From: Monocercomonoides exilis
Lineage: Eukaryota > Preaxostyla > Oxymonadida > Polymastigidae
Reading direction: 5' to 3'
DNA: 64,000 bases
Assembly: GCA_001643675.2 (NCBI GenBank)
Contig: LSRY02000018.1
Span: 1,302,001-1,366,000, forward strand
Made by a program: the position numbers and the translations under genes. Below are positions 21,880 through 33,252 of this stretch, piece after piece. The notes under the pieces were generated by a model. The model ran no database searches, had not been told where the DNA came from, and saw only the letters and a list, made by a program, of their open reading frames with translations. Each line of letters begins with the position of its first letter. Within the stretch, counting starts at the first letter, position 1.

Positions 21880-22940
21880 GGGTGGTTTTTAAATCCACAC
21901 CTTTTTTTTATCCGTACAAAATTTAAAAATCAAATATCTCAACAAATATTCAATATTAATTTACTGCAATTTGCATAGTTGCGTATTAACATTCATGACA
22001 TCTATTCATATACAAAATTTTTTAAAGACAGTGTTGCATATTATTTGAAATAAATAATTATTATTTTTCATAATCTGATTTTTGATGAATTTTTCTATTT
22101 TAATAAAATGATTAAGCTCATTTTTAAAACACACAATTTATTTTTTCTACGTTATTAACAATTCTGGTTATTTTTTATTTTCGCTTATTTGCTCATTTAA
22201 ATTGAATGAAAATCTATCATTTATGAAAAATCTTTGTCAATGGGACAACTTTAAATTTTTTTTCATAAAATGCAGGAGCATCTAACTGAAACAAACACTT
22301 GCATTGAATAATATTATAGTTATATAAAATCACAACATAGTTGAAATTTCAAATAATTCTATATTCATTACATTAAATACAATTTAAAAGAAAATTCAAA
22401 GAAAATGTTCATTTAAAATCATTAATAATTAAAACAATATTAGTTTATGAAATGAATATAGAATTATTTGAAATTTCAACTATGTTGTGATTTTATATAA
22501 CTATAATATTATTCAATGCAAGTGTTTGTTTCAGTTAGATGCTCCTGCATTTTATGAAAAAAAATTTAAAGTTGTCCCATTGACAAAGATTTTTCATAAA
22601 TGATAGATTTTCATTCAATTTAAATGAGCAAATAAGCGAAAATAAAAAATAACCAGAATTGTTAATAACGTAGAAAAAATAAATTGTGTGTTTTAAAAAT
22701 GAGCTTAATCATTTTATTAAAATAGAAAAATTCATCAAAAATCAGATTATGAAAAATAATAATTATTTATTTCAAATAATATGCAACACTGTCTTTAAAA
22801 AATTTTGTATATGAATAGATGTCATGAATGTTAATACGCAACTATGCAAATTGCAGTAAATTAATATTGAATATTTGTTGAGATATTTGATTTTTAAATT
22901 TTGTACGGATAAAAAAAAGGTGTGGATTTAAAAACCACCC
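21880..22940. repeat. 1,061 bp foldback with identical 490 bp arms
   Basis: The left arm, 21880-22369, is the exact reverse complement of the right arm, 22451-22940, without mismatch or gap in every segment I compared. A spacer of 81 bp that is not palindromic separates them. Outer ends read GGGTGGTTTTTAAATCC and its complement. No target-site duplication is obvious: the left flank ends GGATA and the right flank starts AAAGAAA. There is no coding potential. It could be a foldback transposon, a snap-back copy from a recent repair event, or an assembly artefact. Confidence 0.9.
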
Positions 22941-23208
22941 AAAGAAAAATTTTGTCAATACAAACATTATTATCATTTTTTCTTTATTTTATTGAATTGC
23001 ATTATATTTTATTTTATTTCCCCTGAAAATGGGTACATGGCTAACGGTTTGAAAATTATCTTCAAGAAGCATAAAGAAAACATGTGATGTATTATTTGAG
23101 AAATCTGTAAATACAAATAGCTCCAATTTACAAATATGAACAAAAACAAATTTCCAGTATCTAAATCGTAGAAAGCAAAATATTAAGCATTTCATATCTA
23201 TTGTTTGA

Positions 23209-23598
23209 GTTAATAATGGTGGACACTTTCAATAACTGTGGACAGTGGTATTATCTCAACAACCATTGATAGTTGGATTTCGATAATTAACATAATTATT
23301 CCTTCAATGAATAAGAACAAATAAGAATTTTTTGAATCACTCATCCAACACGATGATATTTTTGAAAAATTATTTTTTCTTTTTGGAGAAACTTGGAGAA
23401 TCTTATTTCTCCGAGTTTCTCCGAAAATTGAAAACGGTAAGTTTTTTATTCTAGGGAGAAAGTTGTTTCATTTCTTAATGTCTTATAAGTTCATATTTAA
23501 TGAATGAATAATTAGATTAATTGTCAAAATGAAACTGTCAACGGTTGTTGAGATAATGCCACTGTCCACAGTTATTGAAAGAGTCAACAATTATTAAC
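23209..23598. mobile_element. MITE-like element with ~70 bp inverted termini
   Basis: Terminal inverted repeats of about 70 bp begin GTTAATAATGGTGGAC on the left and GTTAATAATTGTTGAC on the right (reverse complement). They share an exact block, CTTTCAATAACTGTGGACAG, and the pairing stays in register with no indels. The 390 bp element is non-coding. Its interior has a small local repeat based on GGAGAAACTTGGAGAA. The target-site duplication is ambiguous because the ends are themselves palindromic (TTAATAAT); TA or TTAA are possible. Confidence 0.75.
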
Positions 23599-24110
23599 AC
23601 TGACAATATTTGCAATTCAAAAGATACACCTAAAACTATTCAAAATGAGAACTTTTGCATTCGAATTAATAATTGTTGAAAATCTTACGAAATTTAATTC
23701 AATCTCAAACGAAATTTTGTGAAAATCATTCTTTCAATTTTGAATCTGAAATTATTTTGTGCAGTCAAAATTATCTTGTGCATCAGAAAATATTTTGAAT
23801 TTTTTTATATTTTCTTGAAAATTTAAATTATTACTAATAATTTTCATTCATATGAAAACATTAGATATTTTCATTTCGAATGCAAAAAATTTTATTTCGT
23901 TTGAAAAAATCCTCATTTTGAATAATTTTTGGTGTATCAACCAAAACAGAAATGCATTTAAAAAAAGCAAAAATACACAAAAAGAGAAACAACTCAAACC
24001 TTGTCTTTCGAGAATTACAATGACTAGAAAAAAAGGGTAAAATGCTGACTGGATAAAGACAATGAATAGAAAAATTGAAAGAAAAAGATCAAGGAAAAAG
24101 GATAAAAAAA

Positions 24111-24166
24111 GTGGAAAAAAAAGTGGAAAAAAAAGTGGAAAAAAAAGTGGAAAAAAAAGTGGAAAA
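24111..24166. repeat. 12-bp tandem repeat, about 4.7 copies
   Basis: The unit GTGGAAAAAAAA repeats in tandem inside a purine-rich stretch (24.0-24.3 kb). It creates open frames on both strands, Lys-Ser-Gly-Lys repeats on plus and Phe-rich repeats on minus. Both look like by-products of the repeat rather than genes. Confidence 0.9.
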
Positions 24167-24531
24167 ACAATGAGAAAAACAATGAGAAAAAAATGGGGAA
24201 AAAAATGGAAAAAAAATAAGAAAAATGCTTTGACAAAGTTAATGAGAAAGTCAAATAAAGACAGAACGAAAAGGAAACAGAAAAAAAGATCGGAAAGGAA
24301 AATGTGTTGAAAAAGAAGAAAGCAATTCATTTGTGGGCCATCATTGAATGTAAATGTTTCAACTCAAAAGCTTTGTCACTCTTCATAAGAGTAAAGCTGG
24401 ATAACCTTTGAAACCCATTATCTTCCTCAACAATCCTCTTTGGAAATAACAATTCACAGAAACACTGTTTCACATTTGCCACCGTGACATTTTTCCATTT
24501 TCCTTTGTTCTATTTCTCTCACCAACAACTT

Positions 24532-27500
24532 TCACTCCTTTGTCATGTTTGGTTGAACTACCACTGTCCCACAATTGCATTCACAAATAATCAAAGGCTC
24601 ATCACCTGTCAGCCATCCACTCTCCTTCTCACCATCTTCAGACTCATCATAATCAATCGCATCTGAAATCGTCATGATCACTGTTCCAGGAGGGAATCGT
24701 TGGACAAACTCTCTCTTCAAATCCACAAGACTCATCCTTTCATTTGTCTCCCCTTGCCAACACTTGCATATCGCTTCTTTCGATGAACACTCATCCAAAC
24801 TTTGAACAGTCGGCCTCTCCCCATTCGCTATCTTCTGTCCCGCCACCTCTGCTGGATACTCCCCAAACGGGATCTCCAGTGTCAGACACTCCCACAGCAT
24901 CATCCCGATCGAGAACACAACAGACTTCTTCGTTGCCCCCATCTTCTTGTTGATCAGCAATTCTGGTGCCATCCATCGCAGACATTCCTTTTTGTAATCA
25001 TCCTCATCCTCAAATGCTGATGATGGAAGGGAGTCACTGTCATCATCATCATCACTGGCTGATGTCACAACTGTTGATGATGAGATGGATGAGGAATCTG
25101 TGTCATCATCTGACAATAAGTCAGAATGCATCACAATGCAGATCACCATGTGTTCGGAGAAGAGTACAATGTGAGGACTCAGACTGGACAATGACTGAAG
25201 CTTGTTTTCCATTTCATCAAAGGAGTGGAGGGCGAGATTGGCCACCCAGAACAGGATTTGGGCAGCTGTCTGCTCCCTCTCCTGAAGAGTCCCAATTGCC
25301 ATTTCTTTCTTCTCATTTCTTCCATGCAGAAGCATGAACAATGAATCCCTCAGATCCACAATCAGCTTTTCGTGAGGAGACGAGCATGCCATCGCATCCA
25401 CCAGATTGGACATTGAAGAGGTGGTTGGACACATATCCTCCATTCGAACAAATGTTGAATCTGAATCAGTTGTTGAAGTAGTTGAAGTGGAAGAAATAGA
25501 AGGAGAAGGCGTTCTCTTCCTTATCTCTTCTTCCTCTTCTTTCTCCAATGCCCATTCAGGAATCTTGTCAGAGTCTCTTCCCAAGATATATTCTGTTGAG
25601 CCACTCTCACTCAGCAAATGCTCAGATGATTCCGAATGCCCCAAGCTTTTCGTATCATATATTCTCTTCTTTATCCTCTCTTCATTCTTCTTCTCTGCCT
25701 CTCTTTCTGCTCTTCTCCACTGCTCCTCAGGTGACATCTCCATCGTTACCATCTCAAACGCCTTCGGATCCTTCTTGATGTTATCATTCACTATCTCTCT
25801 CAAATCTTTCGCTTCATTCCTTGCCTTTCTCCATCGAATAGCTAGAACAATTGATATAATCAGAACAATCAAAAACAACACAGCAAAAACAGTAACAATG
25901 ACGATCCAATAAGAATTTCCTTCTTTTCCACTTTCAACAATTCTTTCATCCCCTTTTTGTACAATTTCACTTGCATTCTTCAGAATAAATGACTGAGTTG
26001 ACGAAGAAGATTCGACATTTCCAAATAAAATATGAGCGCTCACTTCGATTTCATCTCCACAACTGTTGATGAGATCTTTTCCCACACTCCCTTCAACTTC
26101 TCTTTCTGACAAAAACCCATTTGAATCAAAATCATAATGTTCAATCTCTTTCTCTTCTCCCTTCTTCTTCACAACTGAGAACGACAAATTGCATGGAACA
26201 AGAAGCATTCCTTTGAATGTCAGTTTCATTCTATCTGCCTCTTCTTTTGCTTCCACACTCTCCAGAACAGGAATGAAAAATGGAGATGCCCTCTCAGAAA
26301 CAATCCCTTCAAAACTGCACCCATCATTCAACATCCAAAGTGAAGTGTTTCTTTCCAATCCATCTCCTCCTTTCAAACTCACCACATTCAATATTCCCGA
26401 ATCTGAGCAAATGATGTTTCTTCTCAGCGATGGGTTTTTCTCAATCGAAGGATTATTGTTCTCAAACAATCCCATCTCAATTATCATTTCTCCTCCACTC
26501 ACTGTTATTCCACCATCTGGTGAATGTGAGATTGTTGAGTCTTTCATCGATACAGAACTCTTCACAACATCCACAAGCGATCCATTCCATTTGCATATCT
26601 CATCGGTTCTGTCGTTTCTTCTCGATTCTTCTTTTGCTTCATCTCCCAAATCTCCAAGGAAGTTGCAGGAATCAAAATTCATATCATCACAATTATCCAC
26701 AAACACAATCGACCCTTTCTCCTTTGAGCTAAAACATTTTCCAAACGAACAGTTCGACAAAACAACTCTCTTTGCCGCATTCTGGATTTTCGCCACACTT
26801 CCACTTCTTGAAATTGTGATGTTCTCAGCATCCAATTCCTTCAATTCCACTTTTGCGGTGTCCCCAATTTCAATAACATTTCCCTCTGATTTCAAATCAT
26901 CAATTCTTGTTTCTGACATGACTGCTTTCGATTCCCCAATGAACTCCATCAATGGCACTCTCAATTTCATTCTCGAAACCAAACATTTGTCCATCTCCAG
27001 TTCTCCTCCTTCAACTGCCATCACAATGCTGTCAATCACCAATTCAGATGTTGATGACAAGCACTCACACTCCCTCATTATGGTTGTCCCATTCTTCACT
27101 TTCATAATGCATTTGTGATTTGCTTCAAAGAGCTCTCCAAACTCATGCACACATCTCTCCACAGCACACTCATTCACAAATACAATCACACTCCCTTCAC
27201 TTTCCATCTCTTGAATAACTTCATTGAAATGAATTGTTCCCTTCGCCTTCTTCATTGACTTCATACACAAATCTCCGATCGCACATTCACCTCCAATGTC
27301 TCCTTCGCCATCAATCCAAATGAAATTTCCCATACCTCTTTGGATGTGACTCACACCGCAGCTGACACTTTTGCACGGATTTGTCTGCGCTCCACACTGC
27401 CTATTGTTACTCCCATTCACTGATATAAACACTTGCTGCCCAAAGAAGAATGTGATCAATGGGATCAGATTAATATCAGTCTTTCCCTCCCCATCACTCC

Positions 27501-30500
27501 CACATATCGAGTCCTTCCCCCTCAGCGCTTCCTGGTCGAAATCCAGTTCAAACAGTCTTTCATTGATCTGCGAAGCAATCGAAACACATCTGATAAACAC
27601 ATCCTTCCCAATGAATGCATCATTCATCATGAATCGGATGTTCTCCAATCTCAATCCAATTGGTGATATTTCTGTGTTGGTGTTCTTCTCATTTGGATCA
27701 AGTGCATCAATCATCATCCCTCCTCCCCTTCCTTTGCCTGTCGAGCACACACACATCCCTAATGAACATCCACTCACTTTCAACTCCGACACTCCTCTCT
27801 TCAACAGCATCTTCATCCCTCCTCCTTCCATACTCTTCTCACTCATGCACTTCGTCATTGTGCATCCTTCAATCTCACATTCCATCCCAGCTGAGAACGA
27901 TCCTGCACTCATCACACATGCTCTGTTATCAAAGCATGTGATGTTCGTAAACGAGGAGCAATTCACTTTCACTGTTTGTTTTGTGTTCTCCATTGCATTG
28001 TTGATCAGCATATTTGCTGTGGATGACTGACTCAGTGATATCAGACTGCTTTCAGATATCGTTATGTTCGATATCGACATGTTCATCACATCAACACTCT
28101 TCACATCTGTTGTGAATTCCACGAACCCTTTCGCCAACAGGAACTGAGAAAGGGTGCAACCCTCAATCACTGTTCTCCCTCCATCTGCTTTTATCAAGCA
28201 ATAATTCACTTTCATTGTTTCATCCTCACAAGCAAATGAGCACCTCACAACTGAAAGTGTTGCAGAGGAGGATGATAATGAATGAATGAATGACAAATGC
28301 ATCCCTAATTCATTTGGAAGAGAAAATGAAATATTAATGAATGAAACAACAATATTCGACGAAATCATCCCCTCTCCTTCTTCATCTTTATCCATTCCTC
28401 CATCATTCACTTTCAGATCTGTTCCTTCTCTCTCTCCCTCAACTGAAACAATAGGAGTGGTTAATGATGATGATGACAGCAGTGACATTGATTTCTGAAG
28501 CAATCCTGATCTGACTATTTTGATGTGTGATTTGCATTCTCCAAGTGTTGAATATCTCAGTGATATCAAGTGGTCAATCGATAAACATGGAGCTTCAGAA
28601 AACCCACACCCACTGAAGTCTCCTCCTTTCTCCTTTGAAACAAACCCATTCCCGCTCCAATTATCCCACAAATACACAACCAGTGGAATCACATATCCCC
28701 CTTCTCCTGTTGTCTTCCTCTCCCATCCACACAACTCATCCAATGAAATCAACTCCTCTGAACTCATCTCCCATTTGAAGTGCTCCTTGTTCACAACCTC
28801 ACTCAGATCCCATCCAGATATAAACACATTCCTTCCTTTCCAAGCTTCGCATCCTTCAAATTCCATTCCTTCCAACACAAATAATCCCATTTCATCTGGC
28901 AGCTTCACAAACATCCCTCCTCCCATTCCTCTCCCTCCATTCTCAACATCCTCTGATGGCACTTCACATCCTGATAATTTCACTCCTTTCACCCTCAATG
29001 TTCCTTCACTTCCAATTGATATCATCATCCCTCCCCCTTTCATTCCACTTCCACCAGAGCAGGAGGATGAAAAATTGCTTTCTTCAATATTCACATCTCC
29101 TCCTTCCTTCATCACAATATTCAAACATCCTCCTCCATTTCCACTTCCACTTCCTCCAGTCATTTCCACTCCACTCATTCTGCTGTTCAAAATCTCCAAT
29201 TTCACTCCACTTGTCATTGATATTGGTGATTTCCCATTCATTGTCAGTGTCACTCCACTTTCCATCACAAATCCATCAACAACCAGATTCCCTCCTGCCA
29301 TCTCAATGATGCTGTATCCTATCTTTCCATCAGTCAATGCCCCACTCTCAAATGAGATTGAACAGTTCGTCATGTTGATTGTTGATGTTGAGTGAATGAA
29401 TGCACTTTTCCTTGATTTCAACTGACCTTTCACAACAAATGAAAGTCTGCTCATTGTCAGTGAACTCGAACATCCAACGAGCCATTCTTGTGAAGCTGAT
29501 CCCCCATCACTCACATTCACTTGCATCCTCTCTCCCTCTTCCGACGATGATGATTCTATTCTGCCTGAAATTATCACACAAAATGAAGATATAGCAATTT
29601 CATCCTTTATTGAAGAAGATGTGACAACCTCTATTTCATTTGAACTTTCACTCAATCTTGAGTTCGCACAATAATCAACTGTCAAACACCTGAATGCCTC
29701 AAATCCACAATGGTTGTGGTCCTTCCCATTTCCTCCACTCCCATCAACAATCACTTTTGTCCCCATTGTGCACAAATACACAAACAGTGGAATCACTCCA
29801 CTTTCATCCCCATTTTCATTCCCACTCAGCTTCAACGCATCTGATGGAATAGCGCTTGCATCAAAAAAGGAAAATGAGCTTTTATTCACTTTTGACTCCA
29901 AAAACACTCCACTCCCACAACTCACAAACACATCCTTCCCATATGAAGCCCCATTCTCCTTCACTTTCGAAAACTCAACATTCTCACCAATTGTCAATCC
30001 ACATCCCCTACTCTCCATCTCCACAAACATCCCTCCTCCTCTCCCTCCATTTCCTTCAATTCCCACTGCAACACATCCATCGATCACACTCATTCCATTC
30101 ATCACAACTTCCCCATTATCTGTCAAACAAACACAAATTCCCCCTCCATTCCCTTCCTTGCACACGCTATTTTCGATTGACACATTCTGCACAGAAAATT
30201 TCTCTCCTCCCTTTATACTCTTTTCCACCACGACTCCATCTCCTTCAGACCGATTCACATTTCGAACTGTCACATTCACTAGCATACTCTCTCCAGATGT
30301 TGATCCTGCTGATGATGGTTCAGCAAACAGTTGCTGAGATATTTTCATGTTTTTAATCTCAACGTCACTCATCCTCAATTGCAACAGAGCTATCACAAAT
30401 ACCGATGAAGATATTACGCTCTCTTCTGATATTGAAGAATTGATCAGAACATCCTCCAGTGAAAGTGTCCCACTCCCAGACGAAACGACAAACACACTCG

Positions 30501-32682
30501 GAGATGAACTCCTTGTCGTGTTGTGATCGATACCCAAATGTTGAACATTCAGCTGCCCACTCTTCACACTGAACAGTGTTGTTGAAGATACAGAAAGCGA
30601 TTTTGTTCCAATCAGACTTTCTTCTCTTCCCTTCCCCACAACACTAATCAATTTATCTCCGATGTCAATTGTTGAGATTTCGCTTTGATGTTTCCCACTA
30701 AGGACTTTGATTGTTGAGCTTAGATGCACCATGCTCGCTCCCACCGCATGTTCCACTGACTTGCACGGATCTTCCTCACTCGCCCCACACAAACTCCTCA
30801 AGTCATCTCCACTCACCCCAACATACCGATCAATTATCCCGAAACTCAACCAATTCATCTTTTCTGTATGCTGATAACTATTCGCCAAATAACACACTCT
30901 TTTGTTATTTGAATTTGTTGTATAAGATTCGTAGAACGGATTGCTTGATGAAAAGAGATTGTTGTCATCTTCGAAATACACATCATGACCATATGGAGTG
31001 GAACTTGTGCAATTGCAATTGTGAAAAAAGATGAAATAGCAGTAATGACTGTTGCTCGAAACTGTTGCCATCTGTGGGTCCAAACACAAGCCTCCTCCAT
31101 TTGACGATGCATTGCATGAAATGAACCGAATGCTCCTCATTTTGAATTGATTGGGAATATTGCGGCAACGTAGGCCTCCACCTCCATCATTCACAACAAA
31201 ACATGAAGTGAAGCTGCAGTCAAACACACATGCACTCTCACCTCCTCCATTTTCTAATCCAATGCAGTTTATTCCTGAAACCTGAAATTCATCAAGGTTA
31301 ATCCCTCCTCCATAGCTTTTTGCTTTGCAACTCTTGAATTCGCATCCGCTTATCCGAACGCACTCTGAAATTGTAACTACATACATTCCTCCTCCATAAT
31401 GGTTTTGAGCAGTGCATGCATTGAACATGTTGTTTTCTATATGAACAGATTTCACATGATGAATCATTATTCCACCTCCTCGACTGTATGCAAAGCATTC
31501 ATTGAAGGAACAGTGAGAAACTGAAAGTTCTCCAGAACTTTGATTACACATGCAGATTGCTCCTCCACTCGAAATTCCATCTGATGTGGAATCACTCTTT
31601 CCTGTTGTACTCGATCCGTTCCACTCGCACCAAACAAATGAATTAGCTCCTATGTTTGTAGTGTTCTGTCTCCCTGGCTTAAATGGAACCTCTGCAGTTC
31701 CATTTATATAAACATTTCTTGTCCTTCGAGACTCAATAAATGAGGTGTTTGAGACTGTCAAGGAGGTGAAGGGGTTATTGATTGAAGGAACAATTCCCCC
31801 ATCATACACATCACAGACTGATGAAAATGAGCAATCATTGATCAAAGTGTTTGATCCACATCGCAAAGATGAAGTGACAAATCTGTGTGTTGGAGCTGTT
31901 GAAATATTGGAGAAAAACAAATTAGTGAGTGAAACACTCTCAACATTTGAAGAAGACAGAAATGGATGTGAAGAAGTCTGGAATGAAGAAAATTCAGATG
32001 AGAAAATTGAGACATAACTGGAAGAGTGGCTTTTCGCAGAACCTAATTGTGATGAGAAAAGAGGAGGCATTTGAGTTTGTTGTGAATTCCAAAATCTAAG
32101 TGTCAGGTTTGCCAACAATAATCGACTCCCACACAAATCAAATGGGCTTATTCCATTTCTGACTTCAAAACGGCACCCGATGACCATTGCAACACTTTCA
32201 ATGCTTAAGGTTATAGAACTTGTATTTCCATTTCCTATCAAATCCATATTCGCACACGAAAGAGACGAGTTACACAGAATAACATGGCTCAGCACTTTGC
32301 TTTCTTCAAGGCTCATCAAAATCCTCTTTCCATTGCGGTCGTTAACATTCTGTGCATCTCCTTCAATTGAGATAATTTTACTATTTGTGTTTGTGTTTGG
32401 AAATTCAATTCTGTTGTTAAGTTTTATTTTCCATTGACCTTTCCATTCCACAGGCTCATCGTATTCAGAATAATTCTCGTTATATTGAACTTGAATGTGA
32501 GTTTTCTTTTCATTGGAACTATTTTCAGTTTCCATTGAAGTCATCTGGGCATCTGCAGGTATAATTTGCAAAATATTCGAATCAGGAATTATTCCAATTT
32601 TGTCGTTTGTAGCATCTTCGTGAAAGCATTGCTCGCAAATGACATTCCCCAAAATAGCAGCGATAGCAATCAATAAATTCAT
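24532..32682 (-). CDS. Beta-helix-like surface receptor with pseudokinase tail
   Basis: Single-exon protein of 2,716 residues. The start chosen is the internal Met at 32682, because it opens a signal peptide (MNLLIAIAAILGNVICEQC); a longer frame starts at 32751. The ectodomain is rich in GGG-containing short strands (SGGAICM, GNGGGICVCL, GGRGGGMFVEM), typical of right-handed beta-helix or pectin-lyase-like surface proteins. Four long modules each end in a CG-x-PC/RC-[ST]-[VI] motif, spaced ~1.1 kb. A transmembrane segment lies near residues 2256-2283 (VTVFAVLFLIVLIISIVLAI) with a basic stop-transfer. The cytoplasmic tail keeps kinase C-lobe features: RWMAPELL, then SVVFSIGMMLWE, CW and an end helix. 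The glycine loop, VAIK lysine, HRD and DFG are not recognisable and the usual Asp of DVxSxG is Val, so it is probably a pseudokinase. Large families of this architecture are known to me from oxymonads; function is not established. Confidence 0.8.
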   Translation of the reverse strand: MNLLIAIAAILGNVICEQCFHEDATNDKIGIIPDSNILQIIPADAQMTSMETENSSNEKKTHIQVQYNENYSEYDEPVEWKGQWKIKLNNRIEFPNTNTNSKIISIEGDAQNVNDRNGKRILMSLEESKVLSHVILCNSSLSCANMDLIGNGNTSSITLSIESVAMVIGCRFEVRNGISPFDLCGSRLLLANLTLRFWNSQQTQMPPLFSSQLGSAKSHSSSYVSIFSSEFSSFQTSSHPFLSSSNVESVSLTNLFFSNISTAPTHRFVTSSLRCGSNTLINDCSFSSVCDVYDGGIVPSINNPFTSLTVSNTSFIESRRTRNVYINGTAEVPFKPGRQNTTNIGANSFVWCEWNGSSTTGKSDSTSDGISSGGAICMCNQSSGELSVSHCSFNECFAYSRGGGIMIHHVKSVHIENNMFNACTAQNHYGGGMYVVTISECVRISGCEFKSCKAKSYGGGINLDEFQVSGINCIGLENGGGESACVFDCSFTSCFVVNDGGGGLRCRNIPNQFKMRSIRFISCNASSNGGGLCLDPQMATVSSNSHYCYFIFFHNCNCTSSTPYGHDVYFEDDNNLFSSSNPFYESYTTNSNNKRVCYLANSYQHTEKMNWLSFGIIDRYVGVSGDDLRSLCGASEEDPCKSVEHAVGASMVHLSSTIKVLSGKHQSEISTIDIGDKLISVVGKGREESLIGTKSLSVSSTTLFSVKSGQLNVQHLGIDHNTTRSSSPSVFVVSSGSGTLSLEDVLINSSISEESVISSSVFVIALLQLRMSDVEIKNMKISQQLFAEPSSAGSTSGESMLVNVTVRNVNRSEGDGVVVEKSIKGGEKFSVQNVSIENSVCKEGNGGGICVCLTDNGEVVMNGMSVIDGCVAVGIEGNGGRGGGMFVEMESRGCGLTIGENVEFSKVKENGASYGKDVFVSCGSGVFLESKVNKSSFSFFDASAIPSDALKLSGNENGDESGVIPLFVYLCTMGTKVIVDGSGGNGKDHNHCGFEAFRCLTVDYCANSRLSESSNEIEVVTSSSIKDEIAISSFCVIISGRIESSSSEEGERMQVNVSDGGSASQEWLVGCSSSLTMSRLSFVVKGQLKSRKSAFIHSTSTINMTNCSISFESGALTDGKIGYSIIEMAGGNLVVDGFVMESGVTLTMNGKSPISMTSGVKLEILNSRMSGVEMTGGSGSGNGGGCLNIVMKEGGDVNIEESNFSSSCSGGSGMKGGGMMISIGSEGTLRVKGVKLSGCEVPSEDVENGGRGMGGGMFVKLPDEMGLFVLEGMEFEGCEAWKGRNVFISGWDLSEVVNKEHFKWEMSSEELISLDELCGWERKTTGEGGYVIPLVVYLWDNWSGNGFVSKEKGGDFSGCGFSEAPCLSIDHLISLRYSTLGECKSHIKIVRSGLLQKSMSLLSSSSLTTPIVSVEGEREGTDLKVNDGGMDKDEEGEGMISSNIVVSFINISFSLPNELGMHLSFIHSLSSSSATLSVVRCSFACEDETMKVNYCLIKADGGRTVIEGCTLSQFLLAKGFVEFTTDVKSVDVMNMSISNITISESSLISLSQSSTANMLINNAMENTKQTVKVNCSSFTNITCFDNRACVMSAGSFSAGMECEIEGCTMTKCMSEKSMEGGGMKMLLKRGVSELKVSGCSLGMCVCSTGKGRGGGMMIDALDPNEKNTNTEISPIGLRLENIRFMMNDAFIGKDVFIRCVSIASQINERLFELDFDQEALRGKDSICGSDGEGKTDINLIPLITFFFGQQVFISVNGSNNRQCGAQTNPCKSVSCGVSHIQRGMGNFIWIDGEGDIGGECAIGDLCMKSMKKAKGTIHFNEVIQEMESEGSVIVFVNECAVERCVHEFGELFEANHKCIMKVKNGTTIMRECECLSSTSELVIDSIVMAVEGGELEMDKCLVSRMKLRVPLMEFIGESKAVMSETRIDDLKSEGNVIEIGDTAKVELKELDAENITISRSGSVAKIQNAAKRVVLSNCSFGKCFSSKEKGSIVFVDNCDDMNFDSCNFLGDLGDEAKEESRRNDRTDEICKWNGSLVDVVKSSVSMKDSTISHSPDGGITVSGGEMIIEMGLFENNNPSIEKNPSLRRNIICSDSGILNVVSLKGGDGLERNTSLWMLNDGCSFEGIVSERASPFFIPVLESVEAKEEADRMKLTFKGMLLVPCNLSFSVVKKKGEEKEIEHYDFDSNGFLSEREVEGSVGKDLINSCGDEIEVSAHILFGNVESSSSTQSFILKNASEIVQKGDERIVESGKEGNSYWIVIVTVFAVLFLIVLIISIVLAIRWRKARNEAKDLREIVNDNIKKDPKAFEMVTMEMSPEEQWRRAEREAEKKNEERIKKRIYDTKSLGHSESSEHLLSESGSTEYILGRDSDKIPEWALEKEEEEEIRKRTPSPSISSTSTTSTTDSDSTFVRMEDMCPTTSSMSNLVDAMACSSPHEKLIVDLRDSLFMLLHGRNEKKEMAIGTLQEREQTAAQILFWVANLALHSFDEMENKLQSLSSLSPHIVLFSEHMVICIVMHSDLLSDDDTDSSSISSSTVVTSASDDDDDSDSLPSSAFEDEDDYKKECLRWMAPELLINKKMGATKKSVVFSIGMMLWECLTLEIPFGEYPAEVAGQKIANGERPTVQSLDECSSKEAICKCWQGETNERMSLVDLKREFVQRFPPGTVIMTISDAIDYDESEDGEKESGWLTGDEPLIICECNCGTVVVQPNMTKE

Positions 32683-33252
32683 TTTGGCGTGCAAAATGGA
32701 TTTTCTTTTTTCTTTTTTTGATCGATTATTATAATGGGTCATATTGATCATTTATAATATAATCAAATTTTCAACTGATAATAGCTTTGTATTTCATTTC
32801 ATTCCTTTCGCAATAAAAATGAAGAAAATAAATTTCGCATGTTGACCTCTTTCATTTTTCCTTCATCATTATTTCAGTTATCTTCTCAAAATACGTTCCT
32901 TTTCGAAGTGATTATTTCAAAATGATGAAGAATATGTTTGGAAGTCTTCAGAATATCGAGAAACATATGTCACTTATTTTTTCTTGCAATTTCACAAAAA
33001 AGAAATCTTTTGAAGCAACTCTCAAAGAAATTTGTTTTTCATGAAATCCAATTCTCATTTTTCCATGTTTATTTTTCAACCTCATTCTTTTTGATTGTTC
33101 TCAATTATATGGTTGGTATCCTCTTTTCATTGAAGAAGTGTCTCTTCCTCAATTGAAGTGGAAATATCTTGCGGTATATCACGAACAGTTGTTGATTTTC
33201 AAAAAGAACATAAAAATTGCTACAGCAAAAAGAATAAGCAAAAACCAAGGAC

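Noticed and set aside
23848-24330. 160-residue Phe-rich minus frame and 82-residue Lys-rich plus frame
   Set aside because: Both are created by the 12-bp GTGGAAAAAAAA tandem repeat and surrounding purine-rich DNA.
24532-25400. Active protein kinase domain
   Set aside because: Only APE and C-lobe motifs are seen; ATP-binding and catalytic-loop motifs are not recognisable.
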